DNA from: Cherax quadricarinatus
Lineage: Eukaryota; Arthropoda; Malacostraca; Decapoda; Parastacidae
NCBI RefSeq assembly: GCF_038502225.1
Contig: NC_091311.1
Span: 29,500,389-29,564,388, forward strand
Direction: 5' to 3'
DNA: 64,000 nt
The position numbers and the translations under genes were made by a program. Positions within the stretch are counted from its first letter, which is position 1. Each line of letters starts with the position of its first letter. This document shows, one piece after another, positions 21,583 through 31,904 of this stretch. Below the pieces are notes generated by a model, which worked only from the letters and a program-made list of their open reading frames with translations, searched no databases and was not told where the DNA came from.

Positions 21583-22068
21583 GCTTGAATAGGTAAAACT
21601 TGCAATTTTGGTTCAAAAAGCAACGGACTTCTTGACGAATAGAGCAAGTGAAGATCTGTATATTCATATTCGCAAAAATCATAATGAACCTAACGAAAAA
21701 AATATTTCATTGTGTTTTATTATTAAATTATTTTAAACTTATCTAAAATATTTTTAGCTGGATTAGGCTAAAGTAAATTGCGTTTGTTATAATAAGGTTA
21801 GGTAAAAAAATTAAACCATACCACGGGCGGGGATAGAACCCGCGGTCAGGGTTCTATCCCCGCCCGTGGTATGGTTTGTTTGCAATCGTGTCATTACGAT
21901 TTCGTGAGTCAAGTAAGGTTAGGTAAGTTTTCTAAGGCTCTTTTGGTACAAAATTATTTTTACATTAAGATAAATGAAAAAATATCTTTAAACGTATAAG
22001 AGAAAATTTTACAAAGGACTTAATTTTAAATGAGTTCTTGCTAATTGACCACTTTTACCTATTCGGTA

Positions 22069-22069
<1 letters not shown>
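21583..22069 (+). mobile_element. MITE with GAATAGGTAAAA terminal inverted repeats, carrying a nested insertion
   Basis: The left end GAATAGGTAAAACTTGC and right end CACTTTTACCTATTCGG are inverted. The interior (AACCTAACGAAAAAAATATT, GGATTAGGCTAAA, AATAAGGTTAGGTAA) matches the reverse complement of 33755-34126. It is non-coding, so it would need a transposase elsewhere. A 108-bp hairpin element lies within it (21806-21913). An AT tract follows the right end. Confidence 0.8.
21806..21913. mobile_element. Hairpin insertion (29-bp arms, 7-nt loop) derived from the tRNA-like SINE head
   Basis: Perfect 29-bp arms at 21813-21841 and 21849-21877 surround GCGGTCA. The arm carries CCATACCACGGGCGGGG and GATAGAACCC, the head of the SINE at 8487, followed by the same GTTTGCAATCGTGTCATTAC tail. 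TAAGGTTAGGTAA (13 bp) occurs on both sides (21793-21805 and 21914-21926), and the uninterrupted MITE copy has it once, which supports target-site duplication. Confidence 0.8.

Positions 22070-22070
<1 letters not shown>

Positions 22071-22132
<62 letters not shown>
22071..22132. repeat. (AT)n microsatellite
   Basis: A perfect AT run of about 62 bp directly at the MITE right end. Confidence 0.97.
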
Positions 22133-22135
<3 letters not shown>

Positions 22136-22422
22136 TGTGGTGCAGTATAAATTATGGGGTCAGTGTTAGGTGGTTAAAATGTTTTATTGCTTCCTGTTAT
22201 TCAGTGACTCAGCTCAGGAAAGTGATGACAGTGGTGGTGGTGGGGTATTGGTGGTGGAAGTTGTGGTAGTGGTGGTAGTGGTTTGGTGTAGTGGTTTTGG
22301 AGCTGATGGTAGGGTGGTTGTTGTGGTTGTGGTGGTGGGAGTAGGGTTCGGTGACGGGATTAGGGTGGTGGGGTGGGGTGTTAGTCAGTGGTAATTAGAG
22401 TTGGTCTTCCTCTGAGGAGCGT
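22133..22422. repeat. GGT/GTT-rich low-complexity segment
   Basis: GTGGTGGTGG and TTGTGGTTGTGG motifs dominate. Val-rich frames here are compositional. Confidence 0.65.
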
Positions 22423-23230
22423 ACTCACCTATATGTACTGACCTATATGTGGTTACAGGGGTTGAGTTACAGCTTCTGGCCCCGCCTCTTTGCTTGTCTA
22501 TACTAGGTCACTCTCTCCCCTCTCCCAGAGCCATATCATACCTCTTCTTAAAGATATGTATGTATCCTGCCTCTACTACATCACTCTCCAGATTATTCCA
22601 TTTCCTGACAACTCTTAAGGAAATATTTCCTAGAATCCCTATCACTCGTCTGGGTTTTCAGCTTCCAGTTGTGTCTCCTTGTTCCTGTGTTCAATCTCTG
22701 AAACATTCGAGCCCTGTGTACCTTGTCAATTCCTCTCTATTTTATATGTCGTTATCATGTCTTCCCCTATCCCTTTTATCTTCTGGTGTCATCACGCTGA
22801 GTTTCCTTAACCTCTCCTAGTAAGACATACCCCTCAGTTCCGGGACTAGTCTTGTTGCAAACTTTTGCACTTTCTCCAGTTTCTTGACGTGTTTGACTAG
22901 GTGTGGGTTCCATACTGATGCTGCTTACTTCAGTATGGGCCTTACGTACACGGTGTACAGTGTCGTGAATGACTCCTTACTAAGATGCCAACATGCTATT
23001 CTCAGGTTTGCCAAGCGCCCATATGCTGCTGCAGTTATTTGACTGACGTGTGCCCCAGGGGGACATGCTCGGTATAATGCTTACCCTAAGATTCTTTTCG
23101 TTACATGAGGTTTGCAGCCTTTGATTCCCTAACATATGCTCCGTCTGCGGTCTTCTTTGTCCTTCCCCAGTCTTCATGACTGTACTTGCTGGGGCCATTT
23201 GTCAGACCAGACCTGCAGCCTGTCCAGATC
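22423..23230 (-). mobile_element. LINE-A near-full-length antisense copy, 3' portion
   Basis: From TACTCACCTATATG (complement of the 3' terminus) the minus strand reads the LINE-A 3' UTR and RT C-terminal half, including a KTGEGQRRPQTE segment near 23150 and sequence up to the block equivalent to RDLDRLQTWS. It breaks at AGATC (23226-23230), where LINE-B is inserted, and resumes at 27516. Confidence 0.85.
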
Positions 23231-23849
23231 CACTGTCAGCATAGTTGCTGATCCCCCTTACATGTGTTGTATAGCTTAGCTGAGTATCATAGTACCATCC
23301 ATATGTTTTATATAGAAGATCCCTTACTAGGCTTAGTGATTGTTTGTGTGACGTCAAGGGATGCGCATGTGTACGTGAGCACCTCTGTAACTTCCTCAGT
23401 CCACGCTTAGACATACAACAGGCAAGCAGGGAGGCCGGGCCCCTTCCCTTACCACAGTCTGACAATATATAGCGTTACCACCCACAAGTGTGTTTGTCTT
23501 CAACCGTTATATCTCCTTCCGAACCCCCACGACACCACCATAATAACATATATCCCACACTACAATAACCTAACCTTAGCATGAAAACATACACCTGACT
23601 TGTTTATGTGGGGTGCTCTGGAAATGTACCCGAACTGGAAAAGTCTGCGTGATGTTATACACTATAAATGTTTTTAATGTGTAGTAAGTCTCCGTATTAA
23701 ATACATCCCACATATCCATGCATTGACCCCTCTAACACCCCACCACCTAAGTGCAGAGCAAAAAGGTAAAGTGAAAATCAGGCTTTTTGTGGTACCCAGT
23801 TCGCAAGTAGGATACAGGCATGATGACAGTACAGTATACCAGTGGGACA

Positions 23850-24120
23850 TGTGAGAATGTTCTTGGGAATAAATTCAGAATCACATGCATCCTTTATTTT
23901 ACAAAACATCGTCTCCTGTGCATGCATAAACATTGCATCACAAAACGACATCCATCTAGAAAGGTGTTTCTTGATCTGCAATAAGGATGTGGAACTATGA
24001 ACAGATATTAGGAAAGTACTCAGGAGGTTAATAAATAATAAGAATGAAAGCAAAGAGGAACTATTGGATAGTCTACCCAGAATATATAGAGCATGGGAGG
24101 ATGGGGGAGGGGTAAAATTT
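23850..24120 (+). pseudogene. LINE-B ORF1 N-terminal PHD-like region, degraded
   Basis: The DNA aligns with the open frame at 51617-51892: AGTACAGTATACCAGTGGGAC against AGCACAGCATATCTGTGGGAC, then the ATCTGCAATAAGGATGT and GATAGTCTACC blocks. Its own frame is interrupted after the CNKDVEL-equivalent by TGA, so the zinc-binding region is no longer translatable as one piece. Confidence 0.7.
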
Positions 24121-24358
24121 AGCATTCAGAATGCCCAGTCTACAACAGTTGACCCTAAAATAGACACCCACTGGAAAAAAACACAGGAAACAAAAAAAAT
24201 CAGATAGCTCAGCCCTCAGCCCTAGGGCTGACCCAGACTCAGCCCCCAGCCATCATGCAAATCCGGATTCGGCTAAAGACTCTTCCACAGTCACCACAGC
24301 CATAGTCCCTATTACAGATGTAGGAGATGAGTCTTCTTCCAGGGAAAATGTTGGCCTC

Positions 24359-24664
24359 TTGAAAACAGTTGGTGGCGTCTCTGGCTTGGCTATGGAAGAC
24401 CGTAGTGCAGTTCTAGGATCTGCACAAACTAGGAATACATTCAGTAGTAATTGTATCCAACGAAAATCAAATTGGTGCAAATTCTATTCTTGGGGCATCT
24501 GTAAGCATGGAATATCGGGGAAAACAAATAGGGCAGGCAACTTTGAGCATCTTAAGAAATGCCGTGACCTCCTATCTCAACGAATGTGTCCTTCCACTTC
24601 TTGCAAATTCTTCCACCCTGAAATGTGCCACGTTACAACAGCAACTGCCCTGCATATCACTTAA
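24359..24664 (+). CDS. LINE-B ORF1 fragment with CCCH-type zinc finger (101 aa)
   Basis: The frame contains C68-x8-C77-x4-C82-x3-H86 in KKCRDLLSQRMCPSTSCKFF followed by HPEMC, a good CCCH zinc-finger pattern. An earlier Cys pair (WCKFYSWGICKHG, C40 and C48) may belong to a second, incomplete finger. CCCH fingers usually bind RNA, which would suit an ORF1 nucleic-acid-binding role, but that is inference. It lies between the PHD-like region and the endonuclease, so it is probably the C-terminal half of ORF1. The frame continues upstream without its ATG, so the annotated start is only the first Met. Confidence 0.65.
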   Translation: MKTVGGVSGLAMEDRSAVLGSAQTRNTFSSNCIQRKSNWCKFYSWGICKHGISGKTNRAGNFEHLKKCRDLLSQRMCPSTSCKFFHPEMCHVTTATALHIT

Positions 24665-24779
24665 AAGGGACCAGGAGATACACACCCCATAAAACAAATC
24701 ATAGTAGTTACATTATTTACGACAACTCCACTCCAAGTGATTTTTTTAGTGGTAGGAAACGAAGAAAGAAAATTGAAAG

Positions 24780-25540
24780 AAATAAACAAAATAGTTCACC
24801 TTGGAGCCAGTGGCCCCTCCAGACTCAGTACTGACGCCAACAACAAAATCCCCCCAACCATCTACTAACCATCTACCAACAACAAAATACCTTTCATCAG
24901 TGGACTTCTAGGGGAGTCAAATGCAATGTTTGAAGCCTTCACAGAGACACAGGCAAAAGATTACTTTAATACTGAAATACGGATACCTGGATACAACCTT
25001 TTCAGATGCGACAGAAAGAACAGGCAACAAGGGAGTGTTGGCCTGTATATCAAAAAGTCTCTCATTTGCACAGATATACTGAACACCACAAATGATGTAG
25101 TTGAAGTTTTAACAGTAAAAATCGAGAACCAAAACTTAGTCATTGTGCTTGTATATAAGCCACCAGATGCAACTTTCCAGCAGTTCAAGGAACAGCTATC
25201 GAAAATTGATTATTATCTTGAAAACCTTCCTGCCCCATCCTCAAACATCTTGCTGCTTGGTGACTTCAATGTAAGACATACAAAATGGAAGAATGAAGCA
25301 AATAATGTAGCAGAAATAATCCCTGGAAGCAGCTCAGATGAAAAGTCACACACACATGAGCTACTAAGTTTCTGCAACAAACACACCCTCAGCAGATAGT
25401 GCAGCCAACAAGACTGGAGAACACACTTGACCTTATTTTCACAAATAATGAGGACCTTGTAAGAAACATAATGTCAATAACAACTAATTCTGATCACAGT
25501 CTAATCGAAGTCCAGACTTACATGCATAGGAGTCCTAATC
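24780..25540 (+). pseudogene. LINE-B APE-type endonuclease domain (two frames)
   Basis: This is the target-nicking nuclease of the element. The frame 24926-25399 holds AFTETQAKDYF with the metal-binding Glu (TET, residues 6-8), IPGYNLFRCDRKNRQQGSVG, VYKPPDATFQQF and the catalytic LLLGDFNVRHTKW (GDFN at 112-115). The next frame (from 25399) carries QPTRLENTLDLIFTNN and the SDHSLIEVQ motif with the catalytic His. A frameshift at about 25399 separates the halves, so the enzyme is broken, but all key motifs survive. Confidence 0.8.
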
Positions 25541-25757
25541 AGCAAAATGGAAAGAGCCATGAAGGTACCTTCACCAAATTCAACTTCAACAACAAGAACA
25601 TCAACTGGGACCAGGTAAACTATGTCCTACATGAAACATGTTTGGAAGATAGTATCTTAAATAATATGGACCCTAACCAGTGCTTTGAAAAGATCAACTT
25701 TCTGGTAGCTGAAGTATGTTCAAGGCATATTCCCCTAGGAAAAGAAGAGAAGTAAAC

Positions 25758-25761
<4 letters not shown>

Positions 25762-25811
<50 letters not shown>

Positions 25812-25829
25812 GAGAGAGAGAGAGAGAGG
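25762..25829. repeat. (AG)n microsatellite inside the LINE-B ORF2
   Basis: A ~68-bp AG run with one TGAG interruption lies just after the endonuclease linker (GKEEK). Related copies have no such tract, so it expanded or arrived after insertion. Confidence 0.95.
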
Positions 25830-25904
25830 AAGAATCACTGAGCTCCTCAAGAATGCTAGATTATCTGAAACAGGGAAGGAAGCGCTAACCAGGGAAGTGG
25901 AAAA

Positions 25905-27427
25905 TATTGAGCTTAGGACTCATACGGGATCCAGGAGAGAGAAGAGGAGCTAAAAGTCGTGGAACTCTGTGTTCATTAAGTAGGAACTGCAAGAAACTCC
26001 TCTCACGGGCCCTAAAAACACTAAAAACAACAAATATAGCCCCACTCCATAAAGTAGGCAGCAAAGCAATAGAGCAATATCTTTATAGAGCAATATCTTT
26101 ATAGAGCAATATCTTTAGCGTCTCATACAAAAATCTTTGAAAGAATTCTAAGAAGCAGGATTGCAAACCACTTGGACTCCCAGAAATTGCATAATCCAGG
26201 GCAACATGGGTTCAGAGCAAGTCGCTCCTCCCTCTCGCAACTACTGGACCACTATGGTATGGTCTTGAATGCACTGGAAAACAAACAGAATGCAGATGTA
26301 GTATACGCAGATTTTGCAGATGCCTTTGACAAGTGCGGTCATGGCGTAATAGCACACAAAATAGGTGCTAAAGGGATAACTGGCAAAGTAGGCAGATGGA
26401 TCTTCAACTTTCTAACCATTCGAACACAGAGTAGTGGTAAACAGGGTTCAGTCAGAAGCTGCTATAGTGAAGAGATCTCTTCCACAAGGCACAGTACTCG
26501 CGTCTGTTGTTGCAGGCAAAGATATATCAGATATAAACAGAGATGTAAACCATAGCACCGTATCATCCTTTGCAGACTATACTAGGATCTGCATGAAAGT
26601 GTCATTCATTGAGGACACGGCAAAGCTCCAAGAAGATATAAGACAAGTTTTCCAATGGCCAACGAAGAACAATATGTTGTTCACTGAAGACAAATTCCAA
26701 CTACTCCTTTATGGAAAACTGGAGGATATAACTAGAAGTGAGTATACTACAAACCCTAATCACACAATAGAGCAGTAAATGTAATGTAAAGTAATGTAAA
26801 GGACCTGAGAGTGGTAATGTCTAAGGATCTCACCTTCAAGGATCACAACAGTGCCACTATCACATCTGCGAGGAAACTGATAGGATGGATAATGAAAACA
26901 TTCAAGATAAGAGATGCCAAGCTAATGATGATCCTTTTTAAATCACTTGTTCTCTCTAGGCTGGAATACTGCTGTACATTAACATCTCCATTCAAAGCAG
27001 GAGAAATTACAGAGAACCTGTACTGCACATATAAGTTCCATCAAACCCCTTAACTACTGGAAACTCTTGGAAACACTTGACTTGTACTCACTGGAGCGCA
27101 GGTGAGAGATGTATCATAATCTATTCCTGGAAGATCCTGGAGGGACTGGTCCCTAATCTGCACACAGAAATCACTCCCTACGAATGCAAAATACTTGGCA
27201 GGCGATGCAACATACCTCCAGTGAAAAGTAGGGACTTAATTAGTACACTAAGAGAAAACACAATAAGTGTCCGGGGCCCAAGACTGTTCAACAGCATCCC
27301 ACCAGCCATAGGGGGAATTACCATTAGACACATGGTTGTCTTCAAGAGGGAGCTAGACAGATACCTAAAGTCAGTGCTGGATCAGGTGCTGTGCTTTTTA
27401 CATTGGACTACGTGCGGCCAGCAGTAA
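25905..27427 (+). pseudogene. LINE-B reverse transcriptase, multiply broken
   Basis: Pieces in order: an NCKKLLSRALKTL region fused to TTNIAPLHKVGSKA with the intervening fingers deleted; GQHGFRASRSSLSQLLDH and VVYADFADAFDKCGHG (26172-26430); a frameshift; SLPQGTVLA and SSFADYTRI, where FADD is FADY (26434-26778); the SKDLTFKDHNSA and LVLSRLEYCC region (26811-27053); and the C-terminal PNLHTEITPYE and RELDRYLKSVLDQV block (27077-27427). At least four frame breaks make it non-functional. Confidence 0.85.
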
Positions 27428-27616
27428 CAGCCTCGTTAATCAGGCCCTGATCCACCAGGAGGACTGGTCATGGACCGGGCCGAGGGGGCGTTGATCCCCG
27501 GAATACCCTCCAGGTAGATCTCCTTGCAATCTTACCTGATCTTCGCTCACTTGTATTCTTATCAGTTTCACATCATTAGCGAACAGCGACACTTCTGAAT
27601 CTAATCTTTCTATCAT

Positions 27617-27767
27617 TCAAATTCAAATTCAAAGTTTATTCTCTTTAAGGATTACAATGCTGAGTTTACAGAATTTGGTTATTGTGTGGTTTACATGTAG
27701 TAAAATAATAACTACAGAGTGTACCACTAGAACACCTAGTATGGCTAGGCATTTCGGGCAGACTTAG
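27617..27767 (-). mobile_element. 151-bp insertion with TTTGAA-type tail
   Basis: On the minus strand it begins CTAAGTCTGCCCGAAATGCC and ends AATAAACTTTGAATTTGAAT. The AATAAA plus (TTTGAA)n tail is typical of short retroposed LINE or SINE ends in arthropods. ATCAT flanks it on both sides (27612-27616 and 27768-27772), and LINE-A reads through if it is removed. Confidence 0.75.
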
Positions 27768-29206
27768 ATCATGTCATTTGCATATACAAGAAACAACACC
27801 TGGCTTAGGACTAACCATAGTGGAACCCCACTCGACACATGCGCCCACTCTGACACTTAATCACGTACCAACACTCGTTGTTTCATTCCTGTCAGGTATT
27901 CCCTGATCCATTGCAGTACTTTCCCTACTATTCCTGCCTGCTCCTCTAATTTTTGTACCAGTCTCTTGTGTGGTACTGTGTCAAAAGCCTTCTTGCAGTC
28001 CAAAAAGATGCAGTCTACCAATCCCTCTCTCTCCTGTCTTCTGTTACCTTATCGAAGAACTCAAGTAGATTTGTGAAATAGGATTTTCCATCCCAGAAGC
28101 CATGCTAATTGTCATGTATGAGCCCAGTCCTTTCAATGTGTTCCTCCACTCCTCTGATAATCTTTCCATGAATTTACATACTATCCATGTCAGTGACACA
28201 AGTCTATAGTTCACTTCTACCTGTCTCCTTACTTAAAAACAGGAACTACATTTGCTGTCTTCCATACCTTAGGCAGTAGCCCATTTTCGATAGATTTCTG
28301 AAGATTGCTGCTAGCAGCATACATAGCTCCTCTGCTCCCTCTCTCAGGACCCATGGAGGTATGTCATCTGGGCCCACCAACTTCGAGGTATCTAGTTCAC
28401 CTAGCACTTTCTTCTCCTTGGTTATGTGTATTGTGTCCAGCACTTACTTGCTGGTGCACCCTACCTCCTCGGTTTGCTGGAAGCATTTCTGTCTCTCCTA
28501 TGAATGCTTCTCTAAATCTTGTTTAAGTTCTTCACATACTTCCTGGTCACTATTTGTGAGTTCCCCTCCTTTCTTCAGGATGATTACTTTGTCCTTGACT
28601 GTTATTTTCATCCTTGTCCTTGACTGTTGTTTTCATCCTTGTCCTTGACTGTTGTTTTCATACTAACAACCTTGGTTCAGATTTGGCTTTTGAAGCTGTC
28701 ATTCTCATATTGCCTCTTGGCCTCTCTCCTTATCCTTGCATATTCGTTTCTGGCTCTTTTGCTCGACTCCTTGTTTTCTTGAGTCCTTTGCCTTCTATAC
28801 TTTTTTCATACTCCAGCACACTTGACTTTGACCTCTTTACATCTCCAATTAAACCAAGGGCTCACCCTGGGCTTACCATTTTTTCTGTTACTCATTGGTA
28901 TAAACTTCTCATCTGCCTCCTTGCGCATAGTGATCACTAGTTCCATCATTTTATTTGCTGTGTTTCCCACTAGTTCTCTTTCCCACTGCACTTCATGCAG
29001 GAATCTCCTCATGCCTATGTGGTCCCCATTTTGAAGTTTGACTTGCCCCGTCCTTCTCGTGTTGCTGCATTTTCCACTGTTAACTCTACAAGGTATTCAA
29101 AACTCAGGACATTGTGATCACTAGTGCCAAGGGATCTTTCGTGTGTGATATCCCCTATGTCTGAACTGTTCAAGGTGAATATGAGATCCAGCCTTGCTGC
29201 AACATC

Positions 29207-29212
<6 letters not shown>

Positions 29213-29239
<27 letters not shown>

Positions 29240-29240
29240 A
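29213..29240. repeat. (CT)n microsatellite within LINE-A
   Basis: A short perfect CT run within the endonuclease region of the antisense LINE-A. Confidence 0.9.
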
Positions 29241-30352
29241 TGACTAAATCCCTAACATGTTGGTGTATAAAGTTTTCCAATATTGTCTCCAGCATCTTAG
29301 ACCTTCAAGTTTCTGGTCTCCCATGTGGCTCTAGGTTTTCCCAGTCAATCTCCTTATGGATGAAATCCCCCATGATGAGTAATTTTGTCCTACCCATGCG
29401 AGTCCTTCTGGCCACTTCAGCTAGTGTATCCACCATTGCTCTGTTGCATTCATACTCTTGTCTTGGCTACCTGCTGTTCAGTGGTGGGTTGTACATCAGA
29501 GCTATCATCACCTTTGGACCCCAAGTCTGAAGTGTTCCTACAGTGAAATCATCCTGCCTCCACTATGTCCATTCCTTCCATTTCCTCTTCCTCCACATTC
29601 CTCTTCTGTTTTGTCAGTCTTTCCTCAGGATCTGATATCCATTTGGAACGATTGCATCTGTTATCCCTGTAAATTTTGTCTGTTAGTGCTATAATGTTGG
29701 GGGATGCATCAATGATTTGTTCTTGCCACTGCTCACTCTTATTTGTTATTCCGTCTGCATTGGGGTACCATACCTTTAGTTTCTTTTCCAGTACTGTATT
29801 CTGGGAGGTGGAAGACTAGGGGTGTGAGAGGCAGGGCAGAATATTATGGGAGGTTGCTGTGATGGTGATATTAGTTTTTTATTGGTTATTGTGTTTGGTT
29901 GAAATGGGGTGACAGGGGTTGAAGGGGTACTGTAAGCATTTGTTTTTGTTTCCCTAGAGGCTGAACTTTACTGTCTTTCACTGCCTGCCCTGTCTCTTTC
30001 CTTCCACTGGTGTCTTCTTACTTTCACTCTCAGTTGTTCCTATTCTTTTCGTGTTCTGCCTCTATCGAGGCACACTCGCTAATATTCTAGGGAGTTCTTT
30101 AACAATGGCTTCTATTGTAGTATCCTGTTCCTACCACTTCTGTCTTTTAATGTCAAATTGATTGTCGATTTTCTCCCTCAAATACCCCCCAGGTTTGTGA
30201 AAATTTGTTACCTGAGACATGTCCTCTCCTGTTATTGCAATGATACTCGTAATCTCTTTTTCCTTCCAGTATTTTCTTTCATCAAAGGTCTTCCCGTCAG
30301 CCTTCTGAAGCCCATGAATAATTACTGACCCCTTCCTCTTTTCTTCCCATTT

Positions 30353-30415
30353 GTGTGTGTGTACTCAGTTGTGTTTACTGGGTTTGAGACTCAACTCCTG
30401 GCTTGGCATCTTCAC
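30353..30415 (-). mobile_element. LINE-A 3' terminus, degraded
   Basis: GTGTGTACTCAGTTGTGTTT and GACTCAACTCCTGGCTTGGC resemble the reverse complement of the LINE-A end. It lies directly beyond the 5' end of the large antisense LINE-A, with a short GT run between them. Confidence 0.55.
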
Positions 30416-30603
30416 CAACAATTAAAAGACCTTTATAGTTTCAAATTTACTCTTGAGAGTATGATTGGCATTGCATTCCACCACTTTCTTCGATGGGAGC
30501 ATCGTGTACAGGAAACGGCAGAAAACGCCATACACAGTCAACACATATGAACATCATGAACCAGCAGCAGATGATAACAACGTAGACATTTAACACCCAA
30601 GTA

Positions 30604-31072
30604 TATGGAACAGAGGCAACATACATGGATCAGAGGCAACATACATGGACCAGAGGCAATATACATGGACCAGAGGCAATATACATGGACCAGAGGCAAT
30701 ATACATGGACCAGAGGCAAGATACATGGACCAGAGGCAAGATACGTGGACCAGAGGCAAGATACATGGACCAGAGGCAAGATACATGGACCAGAGGCAAG
30801 ATACATGGACCAGAGGCAAGATACATGGACCAGAGGCAAGATACATGGACCAGAGGCAAGATACATGGACCAGAGGCAAGATACATGAACCAGAGGCAAC
30901 ATGCATGGAACAGAGGCAACATGCATGGAACAGAGGCAACATGCATGGAACAGAGGCAACATGCATGGAACAGAGGCAACATGCATGGAACAGAGGCAAC
31001 ATGCATGGAACAGAGGCAACATGCATGGAACAGAGGCAACATGTATGGAACAGAGGCAACATACATCAAACA
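30604..31072. repeat. 20-bp tandem array, ~23 copies (ATACATGGACCAGAGGCAAG / ATGCATGGAACAGAGGCAAC)
   Basis: Units are 20 bp with very few gaps. They fall into homogeneous blocks: ATACATGG-type units ending AAT (four), then ending AAG (about nine), then ATGCATGGAACAGAGGCAAC units (about seven). Because 20 is not a multiple of 3 and the unit has no stops, frames of 143-190 residues are open on both strands. They have a 20-residue period and no resemblance to known proteins. Confidence 0.97.
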
Positions 31073-31112
31073 CTGACAACATGCAATAACATTGTAGAAA
31101 TGGTACATTATG

Positions 31113-31290
31113 ACATCTTACAGAGGATCACCCCTCAAGGAAGGCTCCTTGATGCTGGTGAGGGGCTCTTGATCTAGGGAATTGGATCTGTGCTCCAGTT
31201 CCCTGAAATAAACCTGAATTCCTTCCACATCTCCCACAGGCGCTGTATAATCCTACCGGTTTAGCGCTTCCTCCTTGATTATAATAATAC
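31113..31290 (-). repeat. SINE-like repeat D copy
   Basis: It contains CACCCCTCAAGGAAGGCTCC, GGTGAGGGGCTCTTGATC, CCAGTTCCCTGAA and TTTAGCGCTTCC, in antisense order relative to 55180-55330. The CCCCTCAAGGA/CCTTGA...GAGGGG segment can form a hairpin like that at 5057-5109. Confidence 0.55.
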
Positions 31291-31837
31291 AGAGGATCAC
31301 TGAATGGGTGGATCTACAGCTCCTGAGACCTAGGAAAAAGTCTTCATATTAAACTAACGCTAAAATTACGCACTCAAACAGCATTTCCAGTTAGTATAAT
31401 TGCATAGAAATATTAAAAGCCTCATGCTGAATCCCGCTATAATTGTGCTATAACCGTCTATAACGCCGAGTTCCCAATCTTTTTAACGTTAGAAAAACAA
31501 GTTTATAGTTGGGATTACATGCTGTTTTACAATGTATATGGATCATGAATTATTTTATAAAGGCTATATATTATAGTAATTGGTGGCATATATAGCCATT
31601 GAGAATGACGTTATATACGGGTTTTGAAGCGGCTTATGTTATTAGCTCCTCCATAGCTTACTGCTAAGTTGTACTTTGTGGATTCCGGGTAATAGGAGTA
31701 AATGCCCATTGTATGAACATTAATGTCTACCTTTTTCCCATTAATGCCCATTTGATCCCCAGTGAATGCCTGTTAAACGCTGCAACAGATGGAATTATGG
31801 GCCTTGTATACGTGTGAATTCATTCTGTCTGTCTGTT

Positions 31838-31839
<2 letters not shown>
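31291..31839. other. No gene seen
   Basis: AT-rich sequence with local near-duplications (for example AATGCCCATTGTATG and AATGCCCATTTGATC near 31700-31760), too weak to call a repeat. Confidence 0.45.

Positions 31840-31894
<55 letters not shown>
31840..31894. repeat. (CT)n microsatellite
   Basis: A perfect CT run of about 55 bp, preceded by CTGTCTGTCTGT. Confidence 0.97.
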
Positions 31895-31898
<4 letters not shown>

Positions 31899-31904
31899 CT
31901 GTCG

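Larger units (their letters stand above)
23231..27515 (+). mobile_element. LINE-B, longest copy (~4.3 kb), inserted in LINE-A
   Basis: The insertion carries a ~500-bp leader, ORF1 remnants (about 23800-24660), an endonuclease (24780-25540), an RT with deletions (25950-27420) and the LINE-B 3' UTR ending ACCCTCCAGGT. AGATC is found at both ends (23226-23230 and 27516-27520), and removing the insert restores the LINE-A sequence as seen at 43365-43400. From about 23735 it is clearly the same family as 51486-52990; the earlier 500 bp has no second copy here and could be a true 5' UTR or another element. Stops, frameshifts and an AG expansion show it is inactive. Confidence 0.8.
27516..30350 (-). 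mobile_element. LINE-A near-full-length antisense copy, 5' portion (RT fingers, endonuclease, ORF1-like)
   Basis: On the minus strand, upstream to downstream: ORF1-like residues near 30150-30330 (KGSVIIHGLQKADGKTFDER), endonuclease pieces near 29000-29450 (ARLDLIFTLNSSD, SLGTSDHNVLSFEYLVE), then RT fingers (EKKVLGELDTSKLVGPDDIP and WVLREGAEELC at about 28300-28440) and the palm to 27520. Many stops are present. It is interrupted by a 151-bp insertion (27617-27767) and a CT tract (29213-29240). With 22423-23230 it gives the fullest LINE-A here, about 3.6 kb after removing the insertions. Confidence 0.8.

Noticed and set aside
30604..31072. CRISPR-like 20-bp repeats
   Set aside because: No spacers; a simple tandem array.
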